Positions 7,707-14,802 of a DNA stretch of 15,493 nucleotides are shown here, piece by piece; the first letter of the stretch is position 1, and each line of letters starts with the position of its first letter. Under the pieces are notes generated by a model. That model made no database searches. It was not told the origin of the DNA and saw only the letters and a program-made list of their open reading frames with translations. Made by a program: the position numbers and the translations under genes. This DNA is from an uncultured Clostridia bacterium (GTDB lineage: Bacteria; Bacillota; Clostridia; UBA1381), in assembly GCA_934462945.1 (NCBI GenBank), contig CAKSJF010000057.1, positions 1 through 15,493 on the forward strand. The letters run 5' to 3'.

Positions 7707-10700
7707 ATGAAACGCTTCAAAGAATTTTTAGCAGGAATTTTATCTTGTATTTTGTTTATTGCGCAAGTACCGTGCCATGCCGTGGAGGCAGGCACACCTT
7801 ATAAAAAGCTGACCGTTCCGGGAAGTGTCTGGGCATGTGATTTTGATTTGGGGGGCGAGGGAGTTTCTTTCTCCCCCCTGGAAACCGAGCGAAACGGACT
7901 TTTTAACTACCGTGCAGACGCTCAGTTAAACTTCTTCCAGGACGCGCAGGGCGTTTATATGGGTATCAATGCCGGAAACTGGATGCAGTATACGGTTGAT
8001 GTTGCGGCAGACGGAGAGTATGACGTTTATGCATCCTATGCAACGATGATCAGCAATGCAAAATTTCAGCTGTCAGTGGACGGAAACGTGGTCATCAGTT
8101 CCGCTCTGCCGCAGACAACTGACTGGGCAACGCTTATGGAATATCAGATCGGAACAGTGTCTCTGACAAAGGGACAGCATGTGTTCCGGTATATTATGTC
8201 CGAGGGGGGTATGAGCTTTAAGGGGTTATCCTTTTTATCTCCCAATCAGGGCATGGACGAAAAAACCGGAGCATACCGGAAATACTATCTTCCGGCACTG
8301 ATTCCGGCAGAAAATTTTGACTATGGCAGAGACGGCGCGGGCAGTCTGGACGGAAAGAACGATTTCCGGAAATACCGCCCGGATGCGGCAGTGGATATTG
8401 GGGAGATGGAATCGGGAAATTACTATGTTTTATTAAACAGCGGTGATTACGTTTCCTATACCTTTTCTGCCGAGCAGGAAAATGATTTTGCGGTTTCGGT
8501 TATTTCGCAGGGAACAGGAACATTCCAGGCTTATATAGACGGAGTCGGCGCAGTGGATTTTCCGGTTGAGAGTGCGGAACAGTATGCAGAAAATCAAGGC
8601 TTTTTCGTCAGACTTTCAAAAGGAGAGCATACCTTAAAACTGATCTCTCAATCAGAGCAGCTGCGTTTGGATTCAGTCAGAATCCGGACAAGTGACGAAC
8701 CGGCAAAGACGATCAGTCAGCTGGTTTCCGAAACAAAGCAGGATGAGGAGCAAGACGATCCGATTGTCTGTGAATTTTATCTTTCGCCTGACGGTGACGA
8801 TCAGGCGGACGGAAGTAAAAATCATCCGTTCCGCAGCTTTGAAAGAGCAAAAGAGGCAGTTCGGAATGCAGAGGCAGACGGCAGCGTTGCAGTCAATCTG
8901 CTTGCAGGAGAATATACGCTAAATGAGCCTGTCACCTTTACAGCAGAGGACGGAGGAAAGAACGGGCATAAGGTGATCTGGCGCGGAGCAGATGTGCGCC
9001 CGGTCATCAGCGGCGGTACAAGAATTTCCGGCTGGACAGAAGAAGAAAACGGAATCTGGTCGGCAGCAGCGCCGGTGGAGGAAATGCGGACGCTTTATAT
9101 TGACGGTGTTCCGGCGGAGCGTGCAAGCTCCAAATATCTCTATTCTGCTATGGCAGTCTTTACAAATGACAACAGCAGCTATGCATGCGACGGATTCTAT
9201 GTTTCAGCAAGAAATTTCCCGGAATTTTCGCATCCGGAGGAGCTGGAAACAGTATGGCCGCTGCAATGGACGCTGCAAAGACTTCCGGTTTCCGGTCTGG
9301 AAAAAACAGACGGGAAAACCGTTAAGGTCGAAATGAAACAGCCGTATTATGATTATGCGGTTACCAAGGAATTTGACGGTACAAATCCGGGTCCCGGAAA
9401 AATTAAATTTTTCTATCTGGAAAATGCACGCGAGCTTTTAGACGAGCCGGGAGAATTTTACTTTGACAAACGCGAAAAAAGGGTCTATTATTATCCGTAT
9501 CAGGCGCAGAATTTAGCGTCTGCCAAGGTCTATGCAGGAACATGCGAGGGTATGATCCGCGTAGAGGGTACAGAGGAAAACAAGGTGGCAAGCCTGGTGT
9601 TTGAAAATCTGGAATTCCGGTATGGCGCATGGAATGAAGCGTCCCAAACCGGTGTGGATATTGTGCAGGACGATAAGATGACAAGCGCGCATGCGGATAT
9701 CGTTCTGACAAAGGGAAAAATGATTGCGGCGCAGTTGGAAGTAAATCATGCGGACGGACTCGAAATCCGCGGCTGCCGCTTTTCCGATTTAGGGTCAATC
9801 GCGCTTGGACTGTTTGAAAATGTTACGAATGCAACGGTGTGCGGAAATGTCTTTACCGATATTTCAGCCTCAGCAATCAGCGTCGGACACTGGGATCAGA
9901 AAAATAACGCAAACGCGATCCGCTGTAAAAATATTGATATTACCAATAACGTAATCCGAAGAACCGGAGTTGAGTATGCAGGATCGGATGCAGTCAAGCT
10001 TTATTATACCAAAAATGTTCGGGTACAGCATAACGATATTGAGGATATTTCCTATTCTGGCATTTCTGTCGGATGGGGCTGGGGCATTGAAGATGTTTTG
10101 GATGCCGGGCAGAATCTGATTGCGGATAACAGGATTGTGGACGTGATGAAAACAACGAAAGACGGTGGACATATTTACACGCTGGGTCAAAACCGTGACA
10201 CGGTCATTTCCGGAAACTATCTTTCAAAATCCGGCGAGCAGTACGGCGGTGTTTACAACGATCAGGGTTCTTCCTATATGCGCGTGGTTGGAAACGTGAT
10301 TGAAAAATGCGGAAACTGGCTTTTCTCCGGAAATGCGGATCAGAAATTTATCAGCGCCGAGAACAACTTTGCAGACACCGACAAAGTCTTTAAGACAGAC
10401 AATGTCACCATTACCGGAACAACCGTTGTAACAGACGGAAACTGGCCGGAGGAGGCAAGAAAGATTATTCGCAATGCCGGACTGGAGCAGGAATATAAAA
10501 AGCTTTTGCAGAATACCGATCTTCCGGAATGGGTGATCCGGAATGAGCGAAACTGTGTTCCGGACGGTACTTACTTAGAAAAGAGAAAGCCGGCATTGAC
10601 CGTTCAGGCAGAGGACTATAAGCCGGGCGGCGAGGGAATCGGATATCACAAGGAAAAGCAGGATGGAACAGGTGTTTACCGTCAGGGCGCTGTGGCAATT

Positions 10701-11549
10701 TTCCAGGGCGGCAGCGGCTATGTAATCGGAAATACCTGTCCCGGTGAATGGCTGGAATATGATTTCAATGTTGAGGAAGCCGGACGGTATGAAATCGGTA
10801 TGCAGTTTTCCAATGCGAGAACCGAGGCAGAGGGCGATCCGATCGTGAACCTTTATGTCGATGGCGAACGTGTGACCAAGGAAAAGCGGGTTTTAAACTG
10901 CGGTGACTGGGATGCGTATTTCACAGAAATCATGGGCGAAGCAGAGCTGTCGAAGGGTGTGCATACGCTTCGGCTGGAATTTGTAAATAACGGATTTTCC
11001 TTTGATTATTGGACGCTGAGAGCGGCAGACGAGCCGGAGAACGAACCGGAGTTTGACGAGGGTGTAATTGTTTCCGAGGCACAGCTTAGAGGTTTTTCGG
11101 ATATTTCGGGGCATTGGTCGGAAAGAATTGTGCAGGACTTGACGAAAAAAGGCTTGATCAAGGGAAAAACTGATTCGATTTTTGCCCCGGAGGATGCGCT
11201 GAAACGCTCCGAGGCTGCACGACTGATTCTCCGGGTGATCGGAAAGGAAGAAACGGACGAAAATATTCAAAAGCTGATAACGGATCAGGGAAACGAAGAA
11301 ATTACCAGAGAAGAATTTATTCATCTTTTAATGACAGCCTATCTGTGGGGACACAAGACCTATGAGATTACACTTCATGAAACTCCGTTCCCGGATTTTT
11401 CTGAATCGGATGAGATTTACCGGGAGGAAATTTTAGGCGCATATAAGCTTGGTTTAATTTTGGGAGATGAAAATTCTCTCCTGCATCCGAAAAAGAATCT
11501 GACGCGCGCAGAGGCATGCGCAGCATTATATAAACTATTAGGGAAATAG
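7707..11549 (+). CDS. SLH-anchored GH141-like beta-helix protein with three CBM6-like modules
   Basis: A 1280-residue cell-surface protein, probably a polysaccharide hydrolase. Residues 1-25 are a signal peptide (cleavage after CHA). Residues about 42-180 and 195-330 are two CBM6/CBM35-like sandwiches (INAGNWMQYTVDV; LNSGDYVSYTF). After an acidic linker, residues about 355-935 are a right-handed parallel beta-helix beginning YLSPDGDDQADGSKNHPF, a start typical of GH141-like proteins, with an insert RTLYIDGVPAERA and conserved core motifs GWGWG (789-793), DGGHIYTLG (Asp819) and YNDQGS (Asp852). Residues about 962-1109 are a classic CBM6 (AEDYKPGGEGIGYH ... PGEWLEYDF). Residues about 1127-1280 carry three SLH repeats, the middle one degenerate (FSDISGHWSERIVQDLTKKGLIKG; FPDFSESDEIY ... 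LTRAEACAALYKLL), which anchor proteins to secondary wall polymers. GH141 members include an alpha-L-fucosidase and a xylanase; the activity here is not settled. The gene lies 15 bp after the binding-protein gene. Confidence 0.82.
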   Translation: MKRFKEFLAGILSCILFIAQVPCHAVEAGTPYKKLTVPGSVWACDFDLGGEGVSFSPLETERNGLFNYRADAQLNFFQDAQGVYMGINAGNWMQYTVDVAADGEYDVYASYATMISNAKFQLSVDGNVVISSALPQTTDWATLMEYQIGTVSLTKGQHVFRYIMSEGGMSFKGLSFLSPNQGMDEKTGAYRKYYLPALIPAENFDYGRDGAGSLDGKNDFRKYRPDAAVDIGEMESGNYYVLLNSGDYVSYTFSAEQENDFAVSVISQGTGTFQAYIDGVGAVDFPVESAEQYAENQGFFVRLSKGEHTLKLISQSEQLRLDSVRIRTSDEPAKTISQLVSETKQDEEQDDPIVCEFYLSPDGDDQADGSKNHPFRSFERAKEAVRNAEADGSVAVNLLAGEYTLNEPVTFTAEDGGKNGHKVIWRGADVRPVISGGTRISGWTEEENGIWSAAAPVEEMRTLYIDGVPAERASSKYLYSAMAVFTNDNSSYACDGFYVSARNFPEFSHPEELETVWPLQWTLQRLPVSGLEKTDGKTVKVEMKQPYYDYAVTKEFDGTNPGPGKIKFFYLENARELLDEPGEFYFDKREKRVYYYPYQAQNLASAKVYAGTCEGMIRVEGTEENKVASLVFENLEFRYGAWNEASQTGVDIVQDDKMTSAHADIVLTKGKMIAAQLEVNHADGLEIRGCRFSDLGSIALGLFENVTNATVCGNVFTDISASAISVGHWDQKNNANAIRCKNIDITNNVIRRTGVEYAGSDAVKLYYTKNVRVQHNDIEDISYSGISVGWGWGIEDVLDAGQNLIADNRIVDVMKTTKDGGHIYTLGQNRDTVISGNYLSKSGEQYGGVYNDQGSSYMRVVGNVIEKCGNWLFSGNADQKFISAENNFADTDKVFKTDNVTITGTTVVTDGNWPEEARKIIRNAGLEQEYKKLLQNTDLPEWVIRNERNCVPDGTYLEKRKPALTVQAEDYKPGGEGIGYHKEKQDGTGVYRQGAVAIFQGGSGYVIGNTCPGEWLEYDFNVEEAGRYEIGMQFSNARTEAEGDPIVNLYVDGERVTKEKRVLNCGDWDAYFTEIMGEAELSKGVHTLRLEFVNNGFSFDYWTLRAADEPENEPEFDEGVIVSEAQLRGFSDISGHWSERIVQDLTKKGLIKGKTDSIFAPEDALKRSEAARLILRVIGKEETDENIQKLITDQGNEEITREEFIHLLMTAYLWGHKTYEITLHETPFPDFSESDEIYREEILGAYKLGLILGDENSLLHPKKNLTRAEACAALYKLLGK

Positions 11550-11557
11550 AGAAAGGA
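11550..11557 (+). repeat. Left copy of 8-bp direct repeat AGAAAGGA
   Basis: AGAAAGGA directly follows the stop codon of the SLH protein gene and recurs exactly at 11687-11694. It may be a target-site duplication flanking the insert between them. It is also Shine-Dalgarno-like, so chance similarity of two purine-rich sites is possible. Confidence 0.45.
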
Positions 11558-11559
11558 TG

Positions 11560-11665
11560 AAGTCTGAATAAAATCGCCCATAGCACAGCTTTTTGCTCGG
11601 GGCGGTACATACGTACAGCACCACTCGCAGCAAAGCAGCACTCTGGACGATTTTCTTTCAGACTT
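11560..11665. repeat. Structured intergenic element with imperfect inverted-repeat ends (MITE-like or structured RNA)
   Basis: The left end AAGTCTGAATAAAATCGCCC (11560-11579) is complementary to the right end at 11645-11665 (begins GGACGATTTT, ends TTCAGACTT), with a 9-bp outer stem, one single-base bulge and a few mismatches. Inside are further pairings: CGCCC (11575-11579) can instead pair with GGGCG (11600-11604), AGC-TTTTT-GCT (11587-11597) can form a mini-hairpin, and GTAC-ATAC-GTAC lies at about 11606-11617. The interior also repeats CAGCA several times. No protein is encoded on the + strand, and reading frames on the - strand look like accidental translation. The base composition and structure differ from the flanking genes. 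It could be a non-autonomous mobile repeat, a structured RNA in the operon transcript, or both. I do not recognise a named family. Confidence 0.6.
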
Positions 11666-11668
11666 AGG

Positions 11669-11690
11669 TTTTGTGCCTTACGGCACAGAA
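11669..11690 (+). promoter_or_regulatory. 9-bp hairpin abutting the ribosome binding site of the next gene
   Basis: TTTTGTGCC (11669-11677), loop TTAC, and GGCACAGAA (11682-11690) form a 9-bp stem with one G-T wobble. The 3' arm ends immediately before AGGA (11691-11694), the Shine-Dalgarno core for ATG 11701. It has no T-tract after it, so it is not a standard terminator. It could influence translation initiation, protect the downstream mRNA from 5' decay after processing, or be the right end of the inserted element. Confidence 0.6.
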
Positions 11691-11694
11691 AGGA
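11687..11694 (+). repeat. Right copy of 8-bp direct repeat AGAAAGGA, also the Shine-Dalgarno site
   Basis: Exact copy of 11550-11557. It serves as the ribosome binding site for ATG 11701 (six bases between repeat end and ATG). In-frame ATGs at 11695 and 11707 are respectively too close to it and farther than usual. Confidence 0.5.
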
Positions 11695-11700
11695 ATGGTT

Positions 11701-14700
11701 ATGACCATGAAAAAAATAATCAGTATCCTTTTGGCTGCTGTGATGCTGTTTGGCATCACGGCAGTCCATGCCCAGGCGGATTTCCGGCTGGAACTGGAAA
11801 GCTATGAGAATCAAAGCGGACTTCAGATTTTTGAGCTGTCGGATCGGACGGTGGCAAGCATGCAGACCGGGAGCTTTGCAGAATATACGGTCGAAATACC
11901 GGAGGACGGTATTTATACGATCGGCTTATGCGGCAGTTCTTATGTAAATTTCTTTTCAAAATTTACGCTTTCGGTTGATGGAAAAAGCTATTTCTGGGCG
12001 CTTGCACCAACAGCATCCTGGGATGATTACCAAACCGCAGAATTTCCGGGAATCCGTCTGAAAAAGGGCAGCACGGTTTTACGGTTAGATTTGGATGAGG
12101 GCAGCTACAGCTTAGATTATTTCTGTTTTTTGAAAACGGCAGAGTATTCAGAGAACTATCTCCGGCAGGAATTTGAGGACTATATCCCCGGCGGCGAGGG
12201 TGTCGGATATCATGACCTTGTACCGGGTGTAGACAATGCTAATTATATTGACCGCGGTGATGATGTGGATGTGGCATACGGCGGCTGCGGAATTGTGGTT
12301 GGTGCAAATGTCGGAGAATGGTGGAAATATGAAATCGATGTTCCGGCAGACGGATATTATGAATTTTCTGTCTCCTATGCAGGACCGGAGGGATCGTCCA
12401 TTCAGTTTTCCACAGAAAGCAGACAGCTTGTTGAAACCGAACTTCCAAAAACGGCAAGCTGGGCAGCAATTGAGACTGTGAAAACAAACAAAATTTTTCT
12501 GCATGCAGGAAAACAGCTGATCAAGGCAGAGGTCACAAAGCTGGGAGTGAACTTAGATTACTTCACACTGACTGCAGACTCGGAAAGCGTTTTCGTATTT
12601 TCCGGATTAAAGCATGCAAAAAGTGCAGAGGAAATCTATCGCATACTATCCCAAACGCATAATGCAATCGGGCTTTCCTGGGAATTATGTGATTCTCTGA
12701 TCGCTCCGTCAGTTGGAATGTATCAGCTGTTAGAAAAAAACTTTTCCTCCTATGAGGAGATCGCAGAAGCATTTTCCGAGGTTATGCAGGAGGAAATTGA
12801 GAATCCGCATGTACAGCTTTCTGATCAGAACGGACAGAATGTAACGGCATTGCAGCCGGGAGCATATACGCTTTCTGTCCTGCAGGATCTGTTTTTTGAT
12901 CCGGTCACGGTGATTGCGGCGGTTTATGACGGCACAAGGCTGCAATCGGCGGTATATCAGGAAAACTGCACCGGAAATATTACAAAAAATCTGACTGTTT
13001 CAGAGGGAAATAATCTGCAATTCAGAATCTATTTTTGGAGAGATCAAAGCCCTGCAAGCGACTATCGGATTGCAAAAAATATTTATGTTTCCGCATCCGG
13101 AGATGACGCTGCAAACGGCAGCGCCGATATGCCGGTCAAAACGATTGAACGGGCAAAGATCTTAGCGCACGAAGCAGGCAGCCAGGATGTAACCGTACAT
13201 ATTTTGGGAGAATATAAAATTACAGAGCCGATTGTATTTTCACCGGAGGATTCCGGCGCAGACGGCTATACCATCACCTATCGCGGAGAGCATAACGCTG
13301 TTTTATGCGGAGGAGAAAAAACAGAAAACTGGACAAAGCAGGATGAACATATCTGGAAAACAACGCTTGAGGCTGAGGATGTCCGGCAATTTTATGTAAA
13401 CGGAGAGCAGAAAACCAGAGCCAGGAGCGGTAAAATGACCGGAACAGGCTATTGGGATAATTCCTACACAAAGTGGGAACGGGATGGAATCAAGGTTTCC
13501 TCCGGAAAGCTCCCGGCAGAAATCACTTCCGAAAAGCATATGGAGCTTGTATGGGATTTGGAATGGACGAGACAGAGAGTGCCTGCAATCGGTGCATCTC
13601 TTTCGGGAAATGAATTGATTCTAAAGCTGAAACAACCGTATTTCGGCTATTCCTACACCAAAGAATTTGACGGAACACGTCCTGCCTATAACCGCAGCTT
13701 TTGGGTGGAAAATGCGCTTTGGCTTTTAGACGAACCGGGCGAATTTTACTTTGACCGGGACACAAAAACACTCTACTATTATCCCAAAGCAGGAGAAAAC
13801 TTAAACACCGGCTATGTGGGAGTCAGTGAGGGAATTTTCCGGATTGTGGGAGATGACACAAATAACAGGGTCAGAAATCTGCGCTTTGAAAATTTAAAAT
13901 TCCAGTATGGAACATGGCTTGAACCGAATGAAAAGGGTGCGGTATTTGTGCAGGCAGATAAGATTATCGACAGCGAGGCAGAAACTCCGCTCACCGGCGG
14001 ACATCTCACACACGCCCAGGTGCAGCTGTCGAACGCGGAAAATATTGAAATTTCCGGCTGTGATTTTACCAATCTCGGCTCTGCTGCCATCGGTATGGAC
14101 GAAGGAGTACGAAACTGTACCGTCCGGAAAAACAGCTTTTCCAAGCTTGGTGCAGGCGCAGTTATGATCGGGCATTGGGAGCACACCTTTTCCGAAGATA
14201 ACCCCAAGCTTTGCCGGAATATTACCGTTTCGGACAATGAGATTACCAAGATCGGAACAGAATATGCCGGAAGTCCCGGAATCGGAATGTATTATGCCAG
14301 AGATATTGTCATTGATCACAACACGATTTCCGATATGCCCTATTCCGCAATTTCCATTGGATGGGGATGGGGACTTTATGTCGGAGGACAGTGCAGAAAT
14401 ATTGAGGTAAGCTACAATCATATTTCGGATGTGGTAAATGTGCTTCGGGATGGCGCAGGTGTGTATACCTTGGGTGATATGCCGGATACGGTCATTCACG
14501 ATAACTATATCAGAAAAACCAGCTGTGACCAGACCTGGAGCGGACTTTATACCGACCAGGGGAGTGCAGGGTTGATTTTTGAAAATAACGTTGTGGCAGA
14601 ATGCGGTTATTGGTTCTTCTCGGTCAGTACGGCAAACCGGCATAACACCATCCGGAATAATTTCTCGGACACCCAAAACGCAAAAACCAACGGCAGCTAT

Positions 14701-14787
14701 ATCACATTTGAGAATAACACCGTTTGTAAAAACGGATGGACAGACGCTGCAAAGGCAATTATCAGCCGCGCAGGAGTCAGACAGTAG
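11701..14787 (+). CDS. Secreted GH141-like beta-helix protein with two N-terminal CBM6-like modules, no SLH anchor
   Basis: A 1028-residue paralogue of the SLH protein upstream. Start ATG 11701 is set by AGAAAGGA; ATG 11707 is an alternative that loses two residues. Residues 1-26 are a signal peptide (cleavage after VHA or AQA). Residues about 29-144 are a CBM6-like sandwich (MQTGSFAEYTVEI), and about 153-291 a clearer CBM6 (FEDYIPGGEGVGYHD ... VGEWWKYEIDV). Residues about 303-370 are a helical module (NFSSYEEIAEAFSEVM) of the sort seen in gut Clostridia exoproteins. Residues about 375-455 are an Ig-like module (VIAAVYDGTRLQ ... RIYFWRDQ) like the one in the partial gene at 1-599. Residues about 456-1028 are the parallel beta-helix, starting NIYVSASGDDAANGS, with RQFYVNGEQKTRAR, GWGWG (887-891), DGAGVYTLG (Asp917) and TDQGS (Asp952). 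The shared motifs with the upstream protein argue for the same reaction type. There is no SLH or sortase signal, so it may be released or held by its CBMs. Confidence 0.82.
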   Translation: MTMKKIISILLAAVMLFGITAVHAQADFRLELESYENQSGLQIFELSDRTVASMQTGSFAEYTVEIPEDGIYTIGLCGSSYVNFFSKFTLSVDGKSYFWALAPTASWDDYQTAEFPGIRLKKGSTVLRLDLDEGSYSLDYFCFLKTAEYSENYLRQEFEDYIPGGEGVGYHDLVPGVDNANYIDRGDDVDVAYGGCGIVVGANVGEWWKYEIDVPADGYYEFSVSYAGPEGSSIQFSTESRQLVETELPKTASWAAIETVKTNKIFLHAGKQLIKAEVTKLGVNLDYFTLTADSESVFVFSGLKHAKSAEEIYRILSQTHNAIGLSWELCDSLIAPSVGMYQLLEKNFSSYEEIAEAFSEVMQEEIENPHVQLSDQNGQNVTALQPGAYTLSVLQDLFFDPVTVIAAVYDGTRLQSAVYQENCTGNITKNLTVSEGNNLQFRIYFWRDQSPASDYRIAKNIYVSASGDDAANGSADMPVKTIERAKILAHEAGSQDVTVHILGEYKITEPIVFSPEDSGADGYTITYRGEHNAVLCGGEKTENWTKQDEHIWKTTLEAEDVRQFYVNGEQKTRARSGKMTGTGYWDNSYTKWERDGIKVSSGKLPAEITSEKHMELVWDLEWTRQRVPAIGASLSGNELILKLKQPYFGYSYTKEFDGTRPAYNRSFWVENALWLLDEPGEFYFDRDTKTLYYYPKAGENLNTGYVGVSEGIFRIVGDDTNNRVRNLRFENLKFQYGTWLEPNEKGAVFVQADKIIDSEAETPLTGGHLTHAQVQLSNAENIEISGCDFTNLGSAAIGMDEGVRNCTVRKNSFSKLGAGAVMIGHWEHTFSEDNPKLCRNITVSDNEITKIGTEYAGSPGIGMYYARDIVIDHNTISDMPYSAISIGWGWGLYVGGQCRNIEVSYNHISDVVNVLRDGAGVYTLGDMPDTVIHDNYIRKTSCDQTWSGLYTDQGSAGLIFENNVVAECGYWFFSVSTANRHNTIRNNFSDTQNAKTNGSYITFENNTVCKNGWTDAAKAIISRAGVRQ

Positions 14788-14802
14788 GGAGGGAGAAAAT
14801 TC

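Noticed and set aside
11560..11690. Rho-independent terminator after the SLH protein gene
   Set aside because: Neither the long inverted repeat nor the 9-bp hairpin is followed by a T-tract, and no promoter is evident before the next gene, so read-through is expected.
11368..11814. 148-codon open frame on the - strand crossing the 11550-11700 gap
   Set aside because: Its middle is a translation of the inverted-repeat element and both ends are antisense to coding sequence; no ribosome binding site or domain was seen.
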